This document shows, piece after piece, positions 26,647 through 36,015 of a stretch of 64,000 bases of DNA (positions within the stretch are counted from its first letter, which is position 1; the number at the start of each line of letters is the position of its first letter). This DNA comes from Allobosea sp. BH3. Its GTDB lineage: Bacteria; Pseudomonadota; Alphaproteobacteria; Rhizobiales; Beijerinckiaceae. Below the pieces are notes generated by a model. It did no database searches, was not told where the DNA came from, and saw nothing but the letters and a program-made list of their open reading frames with translations. The DNA is taken from assembly GCF_025499465.1 (NCBI RefSeq), contig NZ_JAIMCA010000006.1, positions 1 through 64,000 of the forward strand. The letters run 5' to 3'. A program made the translations under genes and the position numbers.

Positions 26647-27612
26647 TCACTCGGGCTGGATATCGGCGAGCCGGACAAGCTCTGTCCATTTCTTGAATTC
26701 GGCCGCAACGAAGGCGCGAGCGGTTTCAGGCTTGCTGTCCTTGACGAGCACATAGCCCAGCTCTTCGAGCTTGGTGGTGACCTCTCGGTCCGCAAGAGCC
26801 TCGTTGAAGGCGCGGTTGAGCTTGTCCAGAATGGGCTGGGGCGTTCCTGCCGGAGCGAAGATAGCACTCCAGAAATAGGTCTCGACCCCGGGAAAGCCTG
26901 CCTCGCTCAGCGTCGGAAGGTCCGGCGCGCTCGGGGAGCGCGCCAAGCCGACGGCGGCGAGCTGGCGCAACTGGCCTGCCTTCACGAAAGAGGTCGTGGC
27001 GGGAAACGTGTCGAACATCACCGAAACCCTGCCGGCGACGAGATCGACCAGAGCCGGCGCCGAGCTCTTGAAGGGCACGTGGACCAGGTCGGTCCCCGCG
27101 ACGCGATTGAAGAGAACGCCGCTGAGATGGGTCGGCGAGCCCACACCGGCGGAAGCGTAGTTCACCTTGCCGGGGTTCGCCTTCACATAGGCCACGAGTT
27201 CCGGAACGGTGCGCGCCGGGACGTTTGCGTTCACCACAAGCGCCAGGGGCGTTTGCGCCAGCACGATGACGGGGTCGAAACCCTTGATCGGATCGAAGTC
27301 CAATCCCTTGAACAGCGCGTGGTTCGCCGCATGGGTGGAGTTGCTGCCGAGGCCCAACGTGTAGCCGTCCGGCGCGGCCTTGGCGACGAGCGACGTGCCG
27401 ATGTTGCCGGAGGCGCCGGCGCGATTGTCGATGATGACCTGCTGGCCGAGAATGGCGCTCAGTTTCGGCGTGACATGACGGAGGAGGATGTCCTGCCCGC
27501 CGCCTGCCGCGAAGGGCACGACGATCCGGATCGGTCGATCCGGATAAGACTGGGCATGAGCTGGCAGAGCGGCGGTCAGCAAAGCCGCGAGACCGAGAAG
27601 GTGACGTAGCAT
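26647..27612 (-). CDS. Tripartite tricarboxylate transporter receptor (Bug/TctC), copy B
   Basis: A 321-residue periplasmic binding protein. It has a Sec signal (LLGLAALLTAALPAHAQ), then YPDRPIRIVVPFAAGGGQD, DNRAGASGNIG and VAKAAPDGYTLGLG, all Bug-family blocks. It delivers an organic acid to the TctA-TctB carrier whose genes lie immediately upstream in the operon (tctA starts transcribing first). Ligands are usually carboxylates, held by the two beta-strand-helix motifs; which one is not readable. A second, divergent TctC-type receptor lies at 31304-32275. Confidence 0.9.
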   Translation of the reverse strand: MLRHLLGLAALLTAALPAHAQSYPDRPIRIVVPFAAGGGQDILLRHVTPKLSAILGQQVIIDNRAGASGNIGTSLVAKAAPDGYTLGLGSNSTHAANHALFKGLDFDPIKGFDPVIVLAQTPLALVVNANVPARTVPELVAYVKANPGKVNYASAGVGSPTHLSGVLFNRVAGTDLVHVPFKSSAPALVDLVAGRVSVMFDTFPATTSFVKAGQLRQLAAVGLARSPSAPDLPTLSEAGFPGVETYFWSAIFAPAGTPQPILDKLNRAFNEALADREVTTKLEELGYVLVKDSKPETARAFVAAEFKKWTELVRLADIQPE

Positions 27613-27647
27613 GGGCGGGAGTTCCGGTAAGGTTGCGAGGGACGCGG

Positions 27648-29147
27648 CTATTCCTGGAAGGCGACTTCACGCCCTCGTCGGACAGTCGGCAGAATGGTGA
27701 GGAGAAGCAGGATGGCCGCGGCGGCAAGCAGGCCAGCGCTGACCGGCTCCGTCACGAAGACCGAGGGGTCGCCACGGGACATGATCATCGCCCGGCGCAG
27801 GTTCTCTTCCATCATCGGTCCCAGGACGAAGCCAAGAAGCAGCGGGGCCGGCTCGAATGCGAGCTTGGTCAAAACATAGCCGAGCACGCCAAAGCCCGCG
27901 GCAAGCGCGACATCGACCGTGCTGTTGGAAAGGCTGTAGATCCCGACGCAGCTGAACAGCAGAATGATCGGATAAAGCAGGCGGTAGGGGATGCGCAGCA
28001 CGCGAACCCAGAGCCCGATCAGAGGGAGATTTAGCAGTAGCAGCATGAGATTGCCGACCCACATGCTGGCGATCACGCCCCAGAACAGGTCCGGCCGCGC
28101 AGTGATGACCTGGGGACCGGGCGTGATCCCGTGGATCATCATCGCGCCGATCATCAGCGCCATGACAGCGTTGGAAGGTATGCCGAGCGTGAGCAGCGGT
28201 ATGAACGAGGTTTGAGCGGCCGCGTTGTTGGCCGATTCCGGCGCTGCAACGCCTTCGATAGCCCCTCGCCCGAAGCGCGAAGGCTCGCGCGAGAGGCGCT
28301 TTTCCAGCGTATAGGAAGCGAAGGCTCCCAGCGACGGGCCGCCGCCGGGAAGCACACCGAGAACCGTCCCGATGCCGGTCCCGCGCAAGACGGCCATGGC
28401 GCTCTGGCGCAATTCGGCGAGGCTGGGGAGGACGCGGCCATAGGCGGCTATGTGCCCGGCCCCGACATTCCGCTCCAACGACGTCAGGATTTCGCCGATA
28501 CCGAAAAGCCCCATCGCGACGACGGCGAAATTGAGCCCGTCGGTCAGCTCCGGCACGCCGAAATCGAACCGCGCGACGGACGAGTTGACGTCCGTGCCGA
28601 CGAGCCCGAGCAGCAGGCCGAGCGCGACCATGGCAATCGCCTTCAGCAGCGAGCCCTGCGCCAGCACGACGGCGCCCACCAGGCCCAGCGTCATCAGCGA
28701 GAAATAATCAGCCGGGCCGATCGCTATCGCCAGCCGTGTCAGCGCGGGGGCGAACAACGCAACGACCAGCGTCGCGACCGTGCCGGCGAAGAAAGATCCG
28801 ATCGCCGATATCCCGAGTGCCGCTCCAGCCCTGCCCTGACGCGCCATCGCATGGCCATCGAGACATGTGATGACCGATGAGGTCTCACCCGGCATGTTGA
28901 GCAGGATTGAGGTCGTGGAGCCGCCATACTGGGCGCCGTAGAAGATGCCGCTGAGCATGATCAGTGCGCTGGTGGGCTCTAGCGTGAAGGTGACCGGCAG
29001 CAGCAGCGCGATCGTCACCACCGGGCCGACACCCGGCAGGACACCCACGAGCGTGCCGAACACCGCACCCGCGAAGCAATAGAACAGGTTCTGCGCCGTC
29101 AGGGCGACCGACAGCCCGAGCAGAAGACCAGTACCGACATCGGACAT
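27648..29147 (-). CDS. Tripartite tricarboxylate transporter large membrane subunit TctA
   Basis: A 499-residue integral membrane protein with about eleven or twelve hydrophobic segments. It carries the TctA signatures GTLVGVLPGVGPVVTIALLL near 33-52, GGSTTSILLNMPGET near 75-89 and GIGTVLGVLPGGGP in the second half. This is the carrier of the TTT system, driven by an ion gradient and not by ATP. It overlaps tctB by one base and is followed after 35 bases by a receptor gene, so the transporter set is complete here. Confidence 0.93.
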   Translation of the reverse strand: MSDVGTGLLLGLSVALTAQNLFYCFAGAVFGTLVGVLPGVGPVVTIALLLPVTFTLEPTSALIMLSGIFYGAQYGGSTTSILLNMPGETSSVITCLDGHAMARQGRAGAALGISAIGSFFAGTVATLVVALFAPALTRLAIAIGPADYFSLMTLGLVGAVVLAQGSLLKAIAMVALGLLLGLVGTDVNSSVARFDFGVPELTDGLNFAVVAMGLFGIGEILTSLERNVGAGHIAAYGRVLPSLAELRQSAMAVLRGTGIGTVLGVLPGGGPSLGAFASYTLEKRLSREPSRFGRGAIEGVAAPESANNAAAQTSFIPLLTLGIPSNAVMALMIGAMMIHGITPGPQVITARPDLFWGVIASMWVGNLMLLLLNLPLIGLWVRVLRIPYRLLYPIILLFSCVGIYSLSNSTVDVALAAGFGVLGYVLTKLAFEPAPLLLGFVLGPMMEENLRRAMIMSRGDPSVFVTEPVSAGLLAAAAILLLLTILPTVRRGREVAFQE

Positions 29148-29593
29148 CAGAAGAACCAGATGCGAAGAGGCATGCCGAGCCCTTTCGCGAAGATGAGGAC
29201 CGCGACAACAGCCATGGCCGCGGCCAGGATCGGCAATTCAAGGAGTCTGGTCTGGCGCGAGGCGAGGCCCGCGGCCAGGATGAGAACAAGGCTTGCCGCG
29301 ACCAACCCGAACCGCTCGATTGCCAATGCGAAGAGCAGGATAGCCAGCGGCACCCATGCGAGGGCGCGCCAGTCTGCAGCGGGGATCACGTCCTGCGGCG
29401 CGGCAAGATAGGCCTTCACCGCGATGAGCGCTCCCAGCAGAGCAAGCAAGCCGCCGAGCAGCAGAGGGAAGTATCCGGGGCCCATGCGGGCAGCGCCCCC
29501 GATCGAGTAGCTCCTAGCCATCGCGATCACGCCCAGGCCGAGCAAGGCCAGCACGATCCCGGCGCAGGCATCACCCTTCCAACGCGCGATCAC
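29147..29593 (-). CDS. Tripartite tricarboxylate transporter small membrane subunit TctB
   Basis: A 148-residue protein with four hydrophobic segments and the TctB pattern GAARMGPGYFPLLLGGLLALLG near 32-53. It is the small membrane partner of TctA. Its start overlaps the preceding DUF1932 dehydrogenase stop by 4 bases and its stop overlaps the tctA start, so the genes are translated together. Confidence 0.88.
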   Translation of the reverse strand: MIARWKGDACAGIVLALLGLGVIAMARSYSIGGAARMGPGYFPLLLGGLLALLGALIAVKAYLAAPQDVIPAADWRALAWVPLAILLFALAIERFGLVAASLVLILAAGLASRQTRLLELPILAAAMAVVAVLIFAKGLGMPLRIWFF

Positions 29594-30516
29594 GACACCA
29601 ACCCCCGCCAGTCCAGAGCGGGATCCGGCCAGTTGGCGTCGAGGATGGCGAGCGCTTCCTCGAGCGACGGGGCCTGCCGGTCGAGCCGGAGCCCCTCGGT
29701 CTCTGAGGTCAGGCGCAGCCGCTCAACGGTAGCGCGGCCCAGGAGGGGGCCGACGCCGACCTGGCGTGCGGTCTCGATCGCCATTTCGACTTCCTTGAGA
29801 CGCCGCGATGCGTGAACGGCGTGGGACTGAACCAAAAAGTCGACGAAGCTGCGCGTGGGCTTGGCATCCAGAAGGTTGCAGAAGCTGTCCGTCACCTGGT
29901 CCGCGAGTCCGTGGCGCCGGGCCACGACCAGGGCTTCGACGAGCGCGTTCTCGATCGACTTGATCAGCAGGCTGCGAATGATCTTGATGCCGGCCGCTGC
30001 CCCGGGTTCGTTGCCGACGACTTCGATCCGCATGCCCAACGGATTCAGCAGTTCAGCGAAACGATGCGCCGCTCCGCCGGACGCCAGGATCTGCGCGCGA
30101 TGCAGATCCTGTATCGGGACGCTCATGATGGCGCCGTCCACGAAAGACGGGCCGCCCTCGGCCAGCATCGCGGCACGACGCTTCACCTCGGGGCTGAGCG
30201 AATTGACGTCAGCGAAAATCGTCGTTGCCGAAAGGCTTTGACCGGCTTTGCCGACGACCTCCAGAGCCGCATCCTGCGGGACGGCGCTGAAGATGACCGC
30301 ACGATCGGCAAGCACGTCGATGCTCTCGACGAGCCGGACGCCGAGTTCCCGCGCCCGGGCGGCCGCCAGATCGCGCTGGCGCTGGCCGGGGCCTTTGTCG
30401 AAAGCGAGGATGTCGGTTACGCCCTCCTCGCGCAGGCCGCGCGCGAAGCTCGAACCAACTTCGCCGAAGCCTATGATACCTATTGCGGGTGGGTCGAGAG
30501 GCATCCCGCTCACCAT
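29590..30516 (-). CDS. NAD(P)-dependent dehydrogenase with DUF1932 domain, copy A
   Basis: A 308-residue protein with a Rossmann N-terminus (IGIIGFGEVGSSFARGLREEG) and a DUF1932 C-terminal domain containing GAAAGIKIIRSLLIKSIENAL with the presumed catalytic Lys. It is a clear paralogue of the protein at 25743-26636. Its start lies inside the last codons of the preceding RraA gene (ATG within AAATGGTGA); the ATG at 30504 is an alternative. Together with two RraA-type aldolases it suggests redox and aldol chemistry on a hydroxy- or keto-acid. Confidence 0.82.
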   Translation of the reverse strand: MVSGMPLDPPAIGIIGFGEVGSSFARGLREEGVTDILAFDKGPGQRQRDLAAARARELGVRLVESIDVLADRAVIFSAVPQDAALEVVGKAGQSLSATTIFADVNSLSPEVKRRAAMLAEGGPSFVDGAIMSVPIQDLHRAQILASGGAAHRFAELLNPLGMRIEVVGNEPGAAAGIKIIRSLLIKSIENALVEALVVARRHGLADQVTDSFCNLLDAKPTRSFVDFLVQSHAVHASRRLKEVEMAIETARQVGVGPLLGRATVERLRLTSETEGLRLDRQAPSLEEALAILDANWPDPALDWRGLVS

Positions 30517-31307
30517 TTCTCGGGTGGAAGGATGGCGAGGCTTTCCTCGACCGAAGCACCTTCGGCGATGGAGTTCACCACGACGGTCTCCCGCTGGGCC
30601 GCGGCCTGGGCCTTGCCAAGGACCTCGCCGGCGACTGCCGCCGGCACGATCAGCACGCCATCGCTGTCGGCCAGAACGATATCGCCCGGCCAGACCTGCG
30701 TGCCGGCGATGTCGACGCTGCCGTTGAACTCGACGAGCTCCAGCCGATGCTTCCCCGTACGCGGAGTCGTGCTCCGCGACCAGACGCCGAGGCCCGCGCG
30801 CCGCATGGTCTCGGCATCGCGGACGCAGCCGTCCACGACGATACCCGCCAGTTGCCGCTGCAGGGCTGCGGCCGCCATCAACCCGCCGAAGCTCGAAGCC
30901 GCCTCCTCACCACCTGCATCGATGACAAGAACGTCGCCGGCCTGCGTCAGGCTGATCTGGTCGAGGCCGCCAAGGCGCGGCGCCCTATCCGGGCGGCCCG
31001 GCAGGCGTCGAACGCGGCTATGCCGGACCGTGACCGCCGGGCCGACGACACGCTGCCCCGGCGCGAGCGGAGCGAGTGCCCCAGTCGGAATTGCGGTATC
31101 GAAACCCAGTTCGTCGAGGATATCGGCAACAAGCGAGGTGAGATCAGGCAACGCTCGATAGCCGCTTATCAGGCTCGCCGACGGGCGCTCGATCTCGACG
31201 GTTCGGATGAGTTCGGCCGGCAGCAGGCCGACCAGCTTCTCTGCTCGCGCTTCGAGCGCCGCGGCAACCTGCGGATGCACAGCGGGCGTAAAGGGAAGGG
31301 CGCTCAC
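30510..31307 (-). CDS. RraA-like protein (HMG/CHA-type aldolase family), copy A
   Basis: A 265-residue RraA-fold protein. The active-site signature is present as SFGGLMAAAAL followed by GIVVDGCVRD, with Arg163 and Asp164 as the expected catalytic and metal residues. Family enzymes cleave 4-hydroxy-4-methyl-2-oxoglutarate or 4-carboxy-4-hydroxy-2-oxoadipate to pyruvate or oxaloacetate; RraA proper instead inhibits RNase E. It is longer than the copy at 32275 (224 residues) through an N-terminal extension of about 40 residues. The GTG start at 31307 overlaps the stop of the TTT receptor (GTGA) and has GAGG upstream. Confidence 0.8.
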   Translation of the reverse strand: MSALPFTPAVHPQVAAALEARAEKLVGLLPAELIRTVEIERPSASLISGYRALPDLTSLVADILDELGFDTAIPTGALAPLAPGQRVVGPAVTVRHSRVRRLPGRPDRAPRLGGLDQISLTQAGDVLVIDAGGEEAASSFGGLMAAAALQRQLAGIVVDGCVRDAETMRRAGLGVWSRSTTPRTGKHRLELVEFNGSVDIAGTQVWPGDIVLADSDGVLIVPAAVAGEVLGKAQAAAQRETVVVNSIAEGASVEESLAILPPEKW

Positions 31308-32275
31308 TTCGCCTCGATCCCGTTCTTGTCGACGATCGAGGTCCACAGCGCGAGATCGTCCTTGATCGCCTTCGCGAATTCGGCGGATGAGGATCCGATC
31401 ACGTCGATGCCGGCAGCAGCCAGCTTCGAACGGAAGGCCGGCTCGGAGCCGATCGCAACGATCTCGCGGTTCAGCTTCTGGACGATCGGCTCGGGCGTGC
31501 CTGCCGGAGCAAGGACACCGAGCCACCACTGCACGGCGAAATCCTTGATGCCGCCCTCGGCGAGGGTTGCCTGGCCGGGCGCCACATCGGTGCGCTTGGG
31601 GCCAGCAATCCCGACGCTGCGGAGCTGCCCGTTGTCGAAATACGGCTTGGCAGAGCTGAACACCAGGAAGCCGATCTGCGAGCGGCCCGAGATCAGTTCC
31701 GTGATCATCGGCCCCTGCCCCTGCAGCGGCACATGCACGGCGTCGATGCCGGTCAGCGAGCGCAGGTGCTCGGTCGTCAGATGCTGGGGCGAGCCAACGC
31801 CGGCCGTCACATAGTTGTACTTGCCGGGGTTGGCCTTGATGTCGGCGAGCACCTCGCCCAGCGACCCGCCCTTCACGGCGGGCGCAACGGCAAGCGCGAT
31901 TGGCTGGTCCGCCCCGAGCGTGACCGGAGCCAGATCCTTGACCGGATCAAAACGCAGCTTGCGATTGAGCGCCGGCGCGGTCACCAGCGAATTCGAGGTG
32001 ACGAGGATCGTGTAGCCGTCAGGCGCAGCCTTGGCGACGAGCTCTGTGCCGATGGTCGCGGAGGCGCCCGGCTTGTTCTCGACGACGAATGGCTGGCCGA
32101 GGCGCTGTGCCAGGGCCTGTGACAGTTCGCGTGCGTAGAGATCCGTCCCGCCGCCGGGCGGGAAAGGCACGACGACGCGCACCGGCTTCGAAGGATAGTC
32201 CTGGGCGCCCGCGGCGTGAGCGGACAGGACGGCGCCGAGAACGGCGCCGAAGAGAATGCGGCGCGAGACGGCCAT
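31304..32275 (-). CDS. Tripartite tricarboxylate transporter receptor (Bug/TctC), copy A
   Basis: A 323-residue periplasmic receptor with an Arg-Arg signal peptide (MAVSRRILFGAVLGAVLSAH), then YPSKPVRVVVPFPPGGGTD, ENKPGASATIG and VAKAAPDGYTILVT. It is a second Bug-type receptor in the same operon as one TctA/TctB pair, so two ligands or two receptor variants may share one carrier. Its start overlaps the upstream RraA stop by one base. Confidence 0.9.
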   Translation of the reverse strand: MAVSRRILFGAVLGAVLSAHAAGAQDYPSKPVRVVVPFPPGGGTDLYARELSQALAQRLGQPFVVENKPGASATIGTELVAKAAPDGYTILVTSNSLVTAPALNRKLRFDPVKDLAPVTLGADQPIALAVAPAVKGGSLGEVLADIKANPGKYNYVTAGVGSPQHLTTEHLRSLTGIDAVHVPLQGQGPMITELISGRSQIGFLVFSSAKPYFDNGQLRSVGIAGPKRTDVAPGQATLAEGGIKDFAVQWWLGVLAPAGTPEPIVQKLNREIVAIGSEPAFRSKLAAAGIDVIGSSSAEFAKAIKDDLALWTSIVDKNGIEAK

Positions 32276-32949
32276 CAGATGTCGAACTCCACGCCCTTGC
32301 GACGCAGGACGGCGCCCAGGTCGAGCATGTCCCAGGTGGTCTTGCCGGTGAGGAGAGCGGCGCGGAAGCGAGCCTCCTTCTCCTCGCGGGCCTTGCTGGC
32401 TTCCAGCACCGCATCGACCTGGGCGAGCGGGATGATGGTGACGCCATCATCATCGCCGATCACCAGATCGCCAGGGTTGACGGTCAGCCCACCGAGCACG
32501 ATCGGCTTGGCCAGCGTGCCGAGGTTCTCCTTGACGGCGCCCTTGACAGAAATTGAGCGGGAGAAGACGGGAAAGCCGATCTCGCGGATGGTCGAGGCGT
32601 CGCGCACGCCGCCATCCACCACCAGGCCGGCAATGCCGCGGCCGACCGCGCAGCTCGCCATGACGTCGCCGAAAAGCCCCTGCTCGGTGAAGCCGGTGGC
32701 GTCGCAAACCAGCACGTCGCCCGGCTTGGCGAGCTTGAGCGCCGCATGCAGCGTCAGGTTGTCGAGCGGCGGGCTCGAAAGGGTGAACGCGGCCCCGAGA
32801 ACGCGAAGGCCCGGGTAGATCGGCTTGATGGCCGAGTCCACCGCGCCGCCGCGATCGAAGGCCTCATGCGCCGTTGCGGCCGAAATCTTGGCGAAAGCCT
32901 CGATCTGCGCCTTGGTCGGGCGCGGGAAGTCGATATCGATCTTGCTCAT
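32275..32949 (-). CDS. RraA-like protein (HMG/CHA-type aldolase family), copy B
   Basis: A 224-residue protein of the usual RraA-like length. It has GLFGDVMASCAVGRG near 91-105 and GLVVDGGVRD with Arg116 and Asp117, the class II pyruvate aldolase-like site. It probably acts with the dehydratase encoded just upstream: the enolase-superfamily enzyme makes a 2-keto-3-deoxy acid that an aldolase can cleave. That pairing is inferred. It starts 22 bases after the dehydratase stop. Confidence 0.82.
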   Translation of the reverse strand: MSKIDIDFPRPTKAQIEAFAKISAATAHEAFDRGGAVDSAIKPIYPGLRVLGAAFTLSSPPLDNLTLHAALKLAKPGDVLVCDATGFTEQGLFGDVMASCAVGRGIAGLVVDGGVRDASTIREIGFPVFSRSISVKGAVKENLGTLAKPIVLGGLTVNPGDLVIGDDDGVTIIPLAQVDAVLEASKAREEKEARFRAALLTGKTTWDMLDLGAVLRRKGVEFDI

Positions 32950-32971
32950 TGGATTCTTCCGATATGTCAGG

Positions 32972-34162
32972 TCAACGCGTGACGTTGGCGACGCCCCAAA
33001 CGTAGTTCTTGCGCGGGAATTCTTCCCAGTACTGGCGCATGTCCTTGTGCGGGAAGTCCTTGTAGGGGCGGCTCAGGAGCACGTCCTTGTCGAGATCGAC
33101 GCCCAGCCCGGGCCCGGTCGGCAGCTCGATGTAGCCGTCCTTGATCTTGAGCGGATTGACCGCGAGCTCGTCGCAGGCCGGCAGCAGGTTGATGAACAGC
33201 TCGGCGATCGTGAAGTTGGGGATCACCGCCGAGAAATGGACGGTCGCTGCGAGGCCTACGATCGTGCTGTTGTAGTTGTGCGGGCTGACGGCCACCGCGT
33301 GGGGCTGCGCCAGGGCCGCGATGTCCAGCATCGCGCCGATGCCGCCGACAGCGCAGATATCAGGGTTGATGATATCGGCTGCACGCTTCTCGAAGACTCG
33401 CTTGAAATCTTCCTTGGTGTAGAGCGTTTCGCCCGTGACGACCGGTGTCGAGATCTGGTTGCGGACCTCAGCGACGAGATCCAGATTGTCCGAGAGGCAG
33501 GGCTCTTCGTAGCAGTAGATGCCGAACTCCTCGAGGCGCCGGGCGACGCGTGCCGAGTGGTACGGCGCGACACGGCGATGCGCGTCGATCAGGAGGTCGA
33601 AATCCGGCCCCAGCGCCTCCCGCACGGCGCGTACGTTATCGACGGCATAGTCTTCTTCCTGCTGGCTGATGAAGGTCCGCCAAGGACCCGGGAACGGATC
33701 CCATTTGAGGGCTGTGAAGCCCATTTCCTTCACTTCCAGCGCCTTCTTCACCGTCGAATCGATGGAATCGACGCCGTACCACCAGCCATTGGCATAGACG
33801 CGAACCGCCTCGCGCGAGGCGCCACCCAAGATGTTGTAAAGTGGGAGGTTCGCCTTCTTGCCGACGATGTCCCAGAGCGCGATCTCGATCGCGCTCCAGG
33901 CGCACAGGAAATCGACCGAGGACCGCCGAATGGCGAAGTCGTCGAACAGCACCTGGCCGAGGTGGCGAATGTTGAAAGCACTGCGGCCGACCAGGTAAGG
34001 CGCGATCGCCCGAAGGTACTGATCGACCACCTTCTCCTTCTTCACGCTGACATAGGATTCACCCCAGCCGTGGATGCCCTCGTCGGTCTCGATCCGAACG
34101 AAGAGGAGGTTCTTCCCGCTACCAGGGTGGTAGAAGAAGGTTTCAACGCGAACGATTTTCAT
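32972..34162 (-). CDS. Mandelate racemase/enolase superfamily protein, probable sugar-acid dehydratase
   Basis: A 396-residue enzyme. Metal ligands are recognisable as Asp193 (IDAHRR), Glu219 (EEP) and Glu245 (TGE), with Lys153-Trp-Asp155 (ALKWDPF) and His295-Asn (SPHNYN). The KxDPF and DxH pattern resembles D-galactonate dehydratase and relatives (DgoD-type), which dehydrate aldonic acids to 2-keto-3-deoxy acids. The exact acid is unknown. It lies 33 bases after a peptide-type receptor and just before an RraA-like aldolase, in a long co-oriented operon. Confidence 0.82.
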   Translation of the reverse strand: MKIVRVETFFYHPGSGKNLLFVRIETDEGIHGWGESYVSVKKEKVVDQYLRAIAPYLVGRSAFNIRHLGQVLFDDFAIRRSSVDFLCAWSAIEIALWDIVGKKANLPLYNILGGASREAVRVYANGWWYGVDSIDSTVKKALEVKEMGFTALKWDPFPGPWRTFISQQEEDYAVDNVRAVREALGPDFDLLIDAHRRVAPYHSARVARRLEEFGIYCYEEPCLSDNLDLVAEVRNQISTPVVTGETLYTKEDFKRVFEKRAADIINPDICAVGGIGAMLDIAALAQPHAVAVSPHNYNSTIVGLAATVHFSAVIPNFTIAELFINLLPACDELAVNPLKIKDGYIELPTGPGLGVDLDKDVLLSRPYKDFPHKDMRQYWEEFPRKNYVWGVANVTR

Positions 34163-34195
34163 GAGGTGACCTGACGAGCGATATCTGGTGTGCGC

Positions 34196-35791
34196 TTACT
34201 TGGGACGGACGTTCTTCAGCGAAGACAGGGCGCCGTCCGGGGCACTGCTGATGCCGGTCAACTTGCTGCTGTAGATCGTGAAGTTGTTGACCTCGAACAG
34301 CGTCAGGATCGGCAGATCGGTCTGCGCGAGCCGCTGCAACTGGTGGAACAGCTCCACCCGCTTCTTGCCGTCGGCTTCAAGCCCGGCCTGCTCGATGACG
34401 CGGTCCATCTCAGGGCTGGCGTAACCGGAAGCGTTGGTCCACGGAGTTCCGGCCGCGATTGCCTTGGACCAGAACTGGCGAATGAGCCCGAGTTGCGGAT
34501 CCATATAGGCCGAGAACAGCCCGGTATTCAGGTCGAAGTCATAGGCGCCGTAGATGCGCTTTATGTAGCTTGGCAGGTCGGAGTTTCGCATTGAGACTTC
34601 GATACCGACCTGCTTGAGGCTCTGCCGGATGAACTCTGCGCTCTGCTGGTAAGTGTCGCTGAACGGCACGTAGTCGATGTTCAGCGTGAAGCGCACCCCG
34701 TTGGCGCCCTTCGGATAGCCGGCTTCATCGAGCAGTGCCGCAGCCCGCTTCAGGTCGAAGGGATAGGACGGTACGTCCTTCGTGTAGAAGTTCGTGAGAG
34801 TGGACGGGATCGGGCCCGTGGCGGGCTGGCCGACGCCGAACCAGACGAGATCGATGAGGCGCTGCTTGTCGATCGCATGAGCGATCGCATGCCTGACCTT
34901 CGGGTTTTTCAGGTATTCGTTGCGGAGGTTGAACTCCAGGAAGTTGTACTGGGCCTGCCACTCGTAGCCGCGCAGGTTGAAGGCGAGACTCTTGTTCTCG
35001 CGCAGCCGCGCGACATCGGCGAGCGATACGGCGTTGTAGGGCGAATACTGGACCTCCCCCGTTTCAAAGGCCGCGGCGCGTGAAGCCGCATCTGGGATGA
35101 TCCGGAAGATCAGGCGCTGGAAGTGGGGTTTCCCCTTGTCCCAGTATTCCGGGTTGCGTTCGAGCTCGACGGATTCACCCTTCTTCCACTCCTTGAATCG
35201 GAAGGGACCCGTGCCGATCGGCTTCAGATTGTACGGGTTCTTGGTGACATCCGTGCCTTCGTAGAGATGCTTCGGAAGCACCTGCGCCTCGAAGGCATTC
35301 AACGCGGCGAAGATTACAGGCGAAGGCTGAGACAGCCGCAGCACGGCTGTGTGCGCATCCGGCGTCTCGACATCCTTGACATACTGGAAGGTCAGCCGCC
35401 CACGAGCATGAAGCTTCTTCCAGACATCCAGAAGGCTGAACTTGACATCGGCCGACGTGAACTCGTTGCCATCGTGCCACTTAACCCCCTTCCGGAGATG
35501 GAAGGTTATCGAAAGGCCGTCCTCCGACGTCTCCCAGCGTTCTGCGAGACTGGGAACCGGCTGCAGGTTTTCGTCATAGCTCGCGAGACCATCGAAGACG
35601 TTCACCGAAACCACGCCGTTGGCGTAGGTATTGTTGAAGGTCGAGGTGAGAACCGTCGGCTCGGGCTGTATAACGGCGATCAACGTATCGCCTTGCGCCT
35701 GAGCGAGGATCGGAGCAGTTCCAGCTGCTAGCGCGAATGGCACAGCAAGCGCCCCCGCGATGGCTGTACGGCGGGAGATATTCTTCGTCAT
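34196..35791 (-). CDS. Solute-binding protein family 5, leftward copy
   Basis: A 531-residue periplasmic receptor with a Tat-like signal (ISRRTAIAGALAVPFALAAG). Cluster-C blocks include LSITFHLRKGVKWHDGNEFT, IGTGPFRFKEWKKGE and RHAIAHAIDKQRLIDLVWFG. It is clearly paralogous along its whole length to the divergent receptor at 36016-37650: both share LSITF, VWKK and the C-terminal SPDG(A/V)..SLKNVR. The ATG at 35791 gives the natural signal peptide; an upstream TTG at 35827 is less likely. It is the first gene of the leftward operon, with no permease in that direction; the permeases lie in the rightward operon. Confidence 0.88.
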   Translation of the reverse strand: MTKNISRRTAIAGALAVPFALAAGTAPILAQAQGDTLIAVIQPEPTVLTSTFNNTYANGVVSVNVFDGLASYDENLQPVPSLAERWETSEDGLSITFHLRKGVKWHDGNEFTSADVKFSLLDVWKKLHARGRLTFQYVKDVETPDAHTAVLRLSQPSPVIFAALNAFEAQVLPKHLYEGTDVTKNPYNLKPIGTGPFRFKEWKKGESVELERNPEYWDKGKPHFQRLIFRIIPDAASRAAAFETGEVQYSPYNAVSLADVARLRENKSLAFNLRGYEWQAQYNFLEFNLRNEYLKNPKVRHAIAHAIDKQRLIDLVWFGVGQPATGPIPSTLTNFYTKDVPSYPFDLKRAAALLDEAGYPKGANGVRFTLNIDYVPFSDTYQQSAEFIRQSLKQVGIEVSMRNSDLPSYIKRIYGAYDFDLNTGLFSAYMDPQLGLIRQFWSKAIAAGTPWTNASGYASPEMDRVIEQAGLEADGKKRVELFHQLQRLAQTDLPILTLFEVNNFTIYSSKLTGISSAPDGALSSLKNVRPK

Positions 35792-36015
35792 ACCCGTTTT
35801 TGCCTTCGAACCAACAATGTCGCGCAAACATCGCCTAACGAAAGTCGAATATCAAAGGAATGTATGATCGAATTTCAATTCGATTATAGAACATCTAAAC
35901 ATAAATTGGTTGTAATTTGGAAAAACATTCTGCCGATCTAAGATATTAATACTTATAATTGCTCGCTTGTCGACAGCGCGTCAACGCGACCGTTCAGTAG
36001 TTTGGAATTTGCGTT
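35792..36015. promoter_or_regulatory. Divergent AT-rich control region with a 7-bp dyad
   Basis: This 224-base gap separates two paralogous receptor genes pointing apart and is far more AT-rich than the genes. A perfect dyad, ATCGAAT-TTCA-ATTCGAT, lies at 35867-35884, a plausible operator. Promoters of both operons must be here. No regulator gene is encoded in either operon. Confidence 0.5.
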
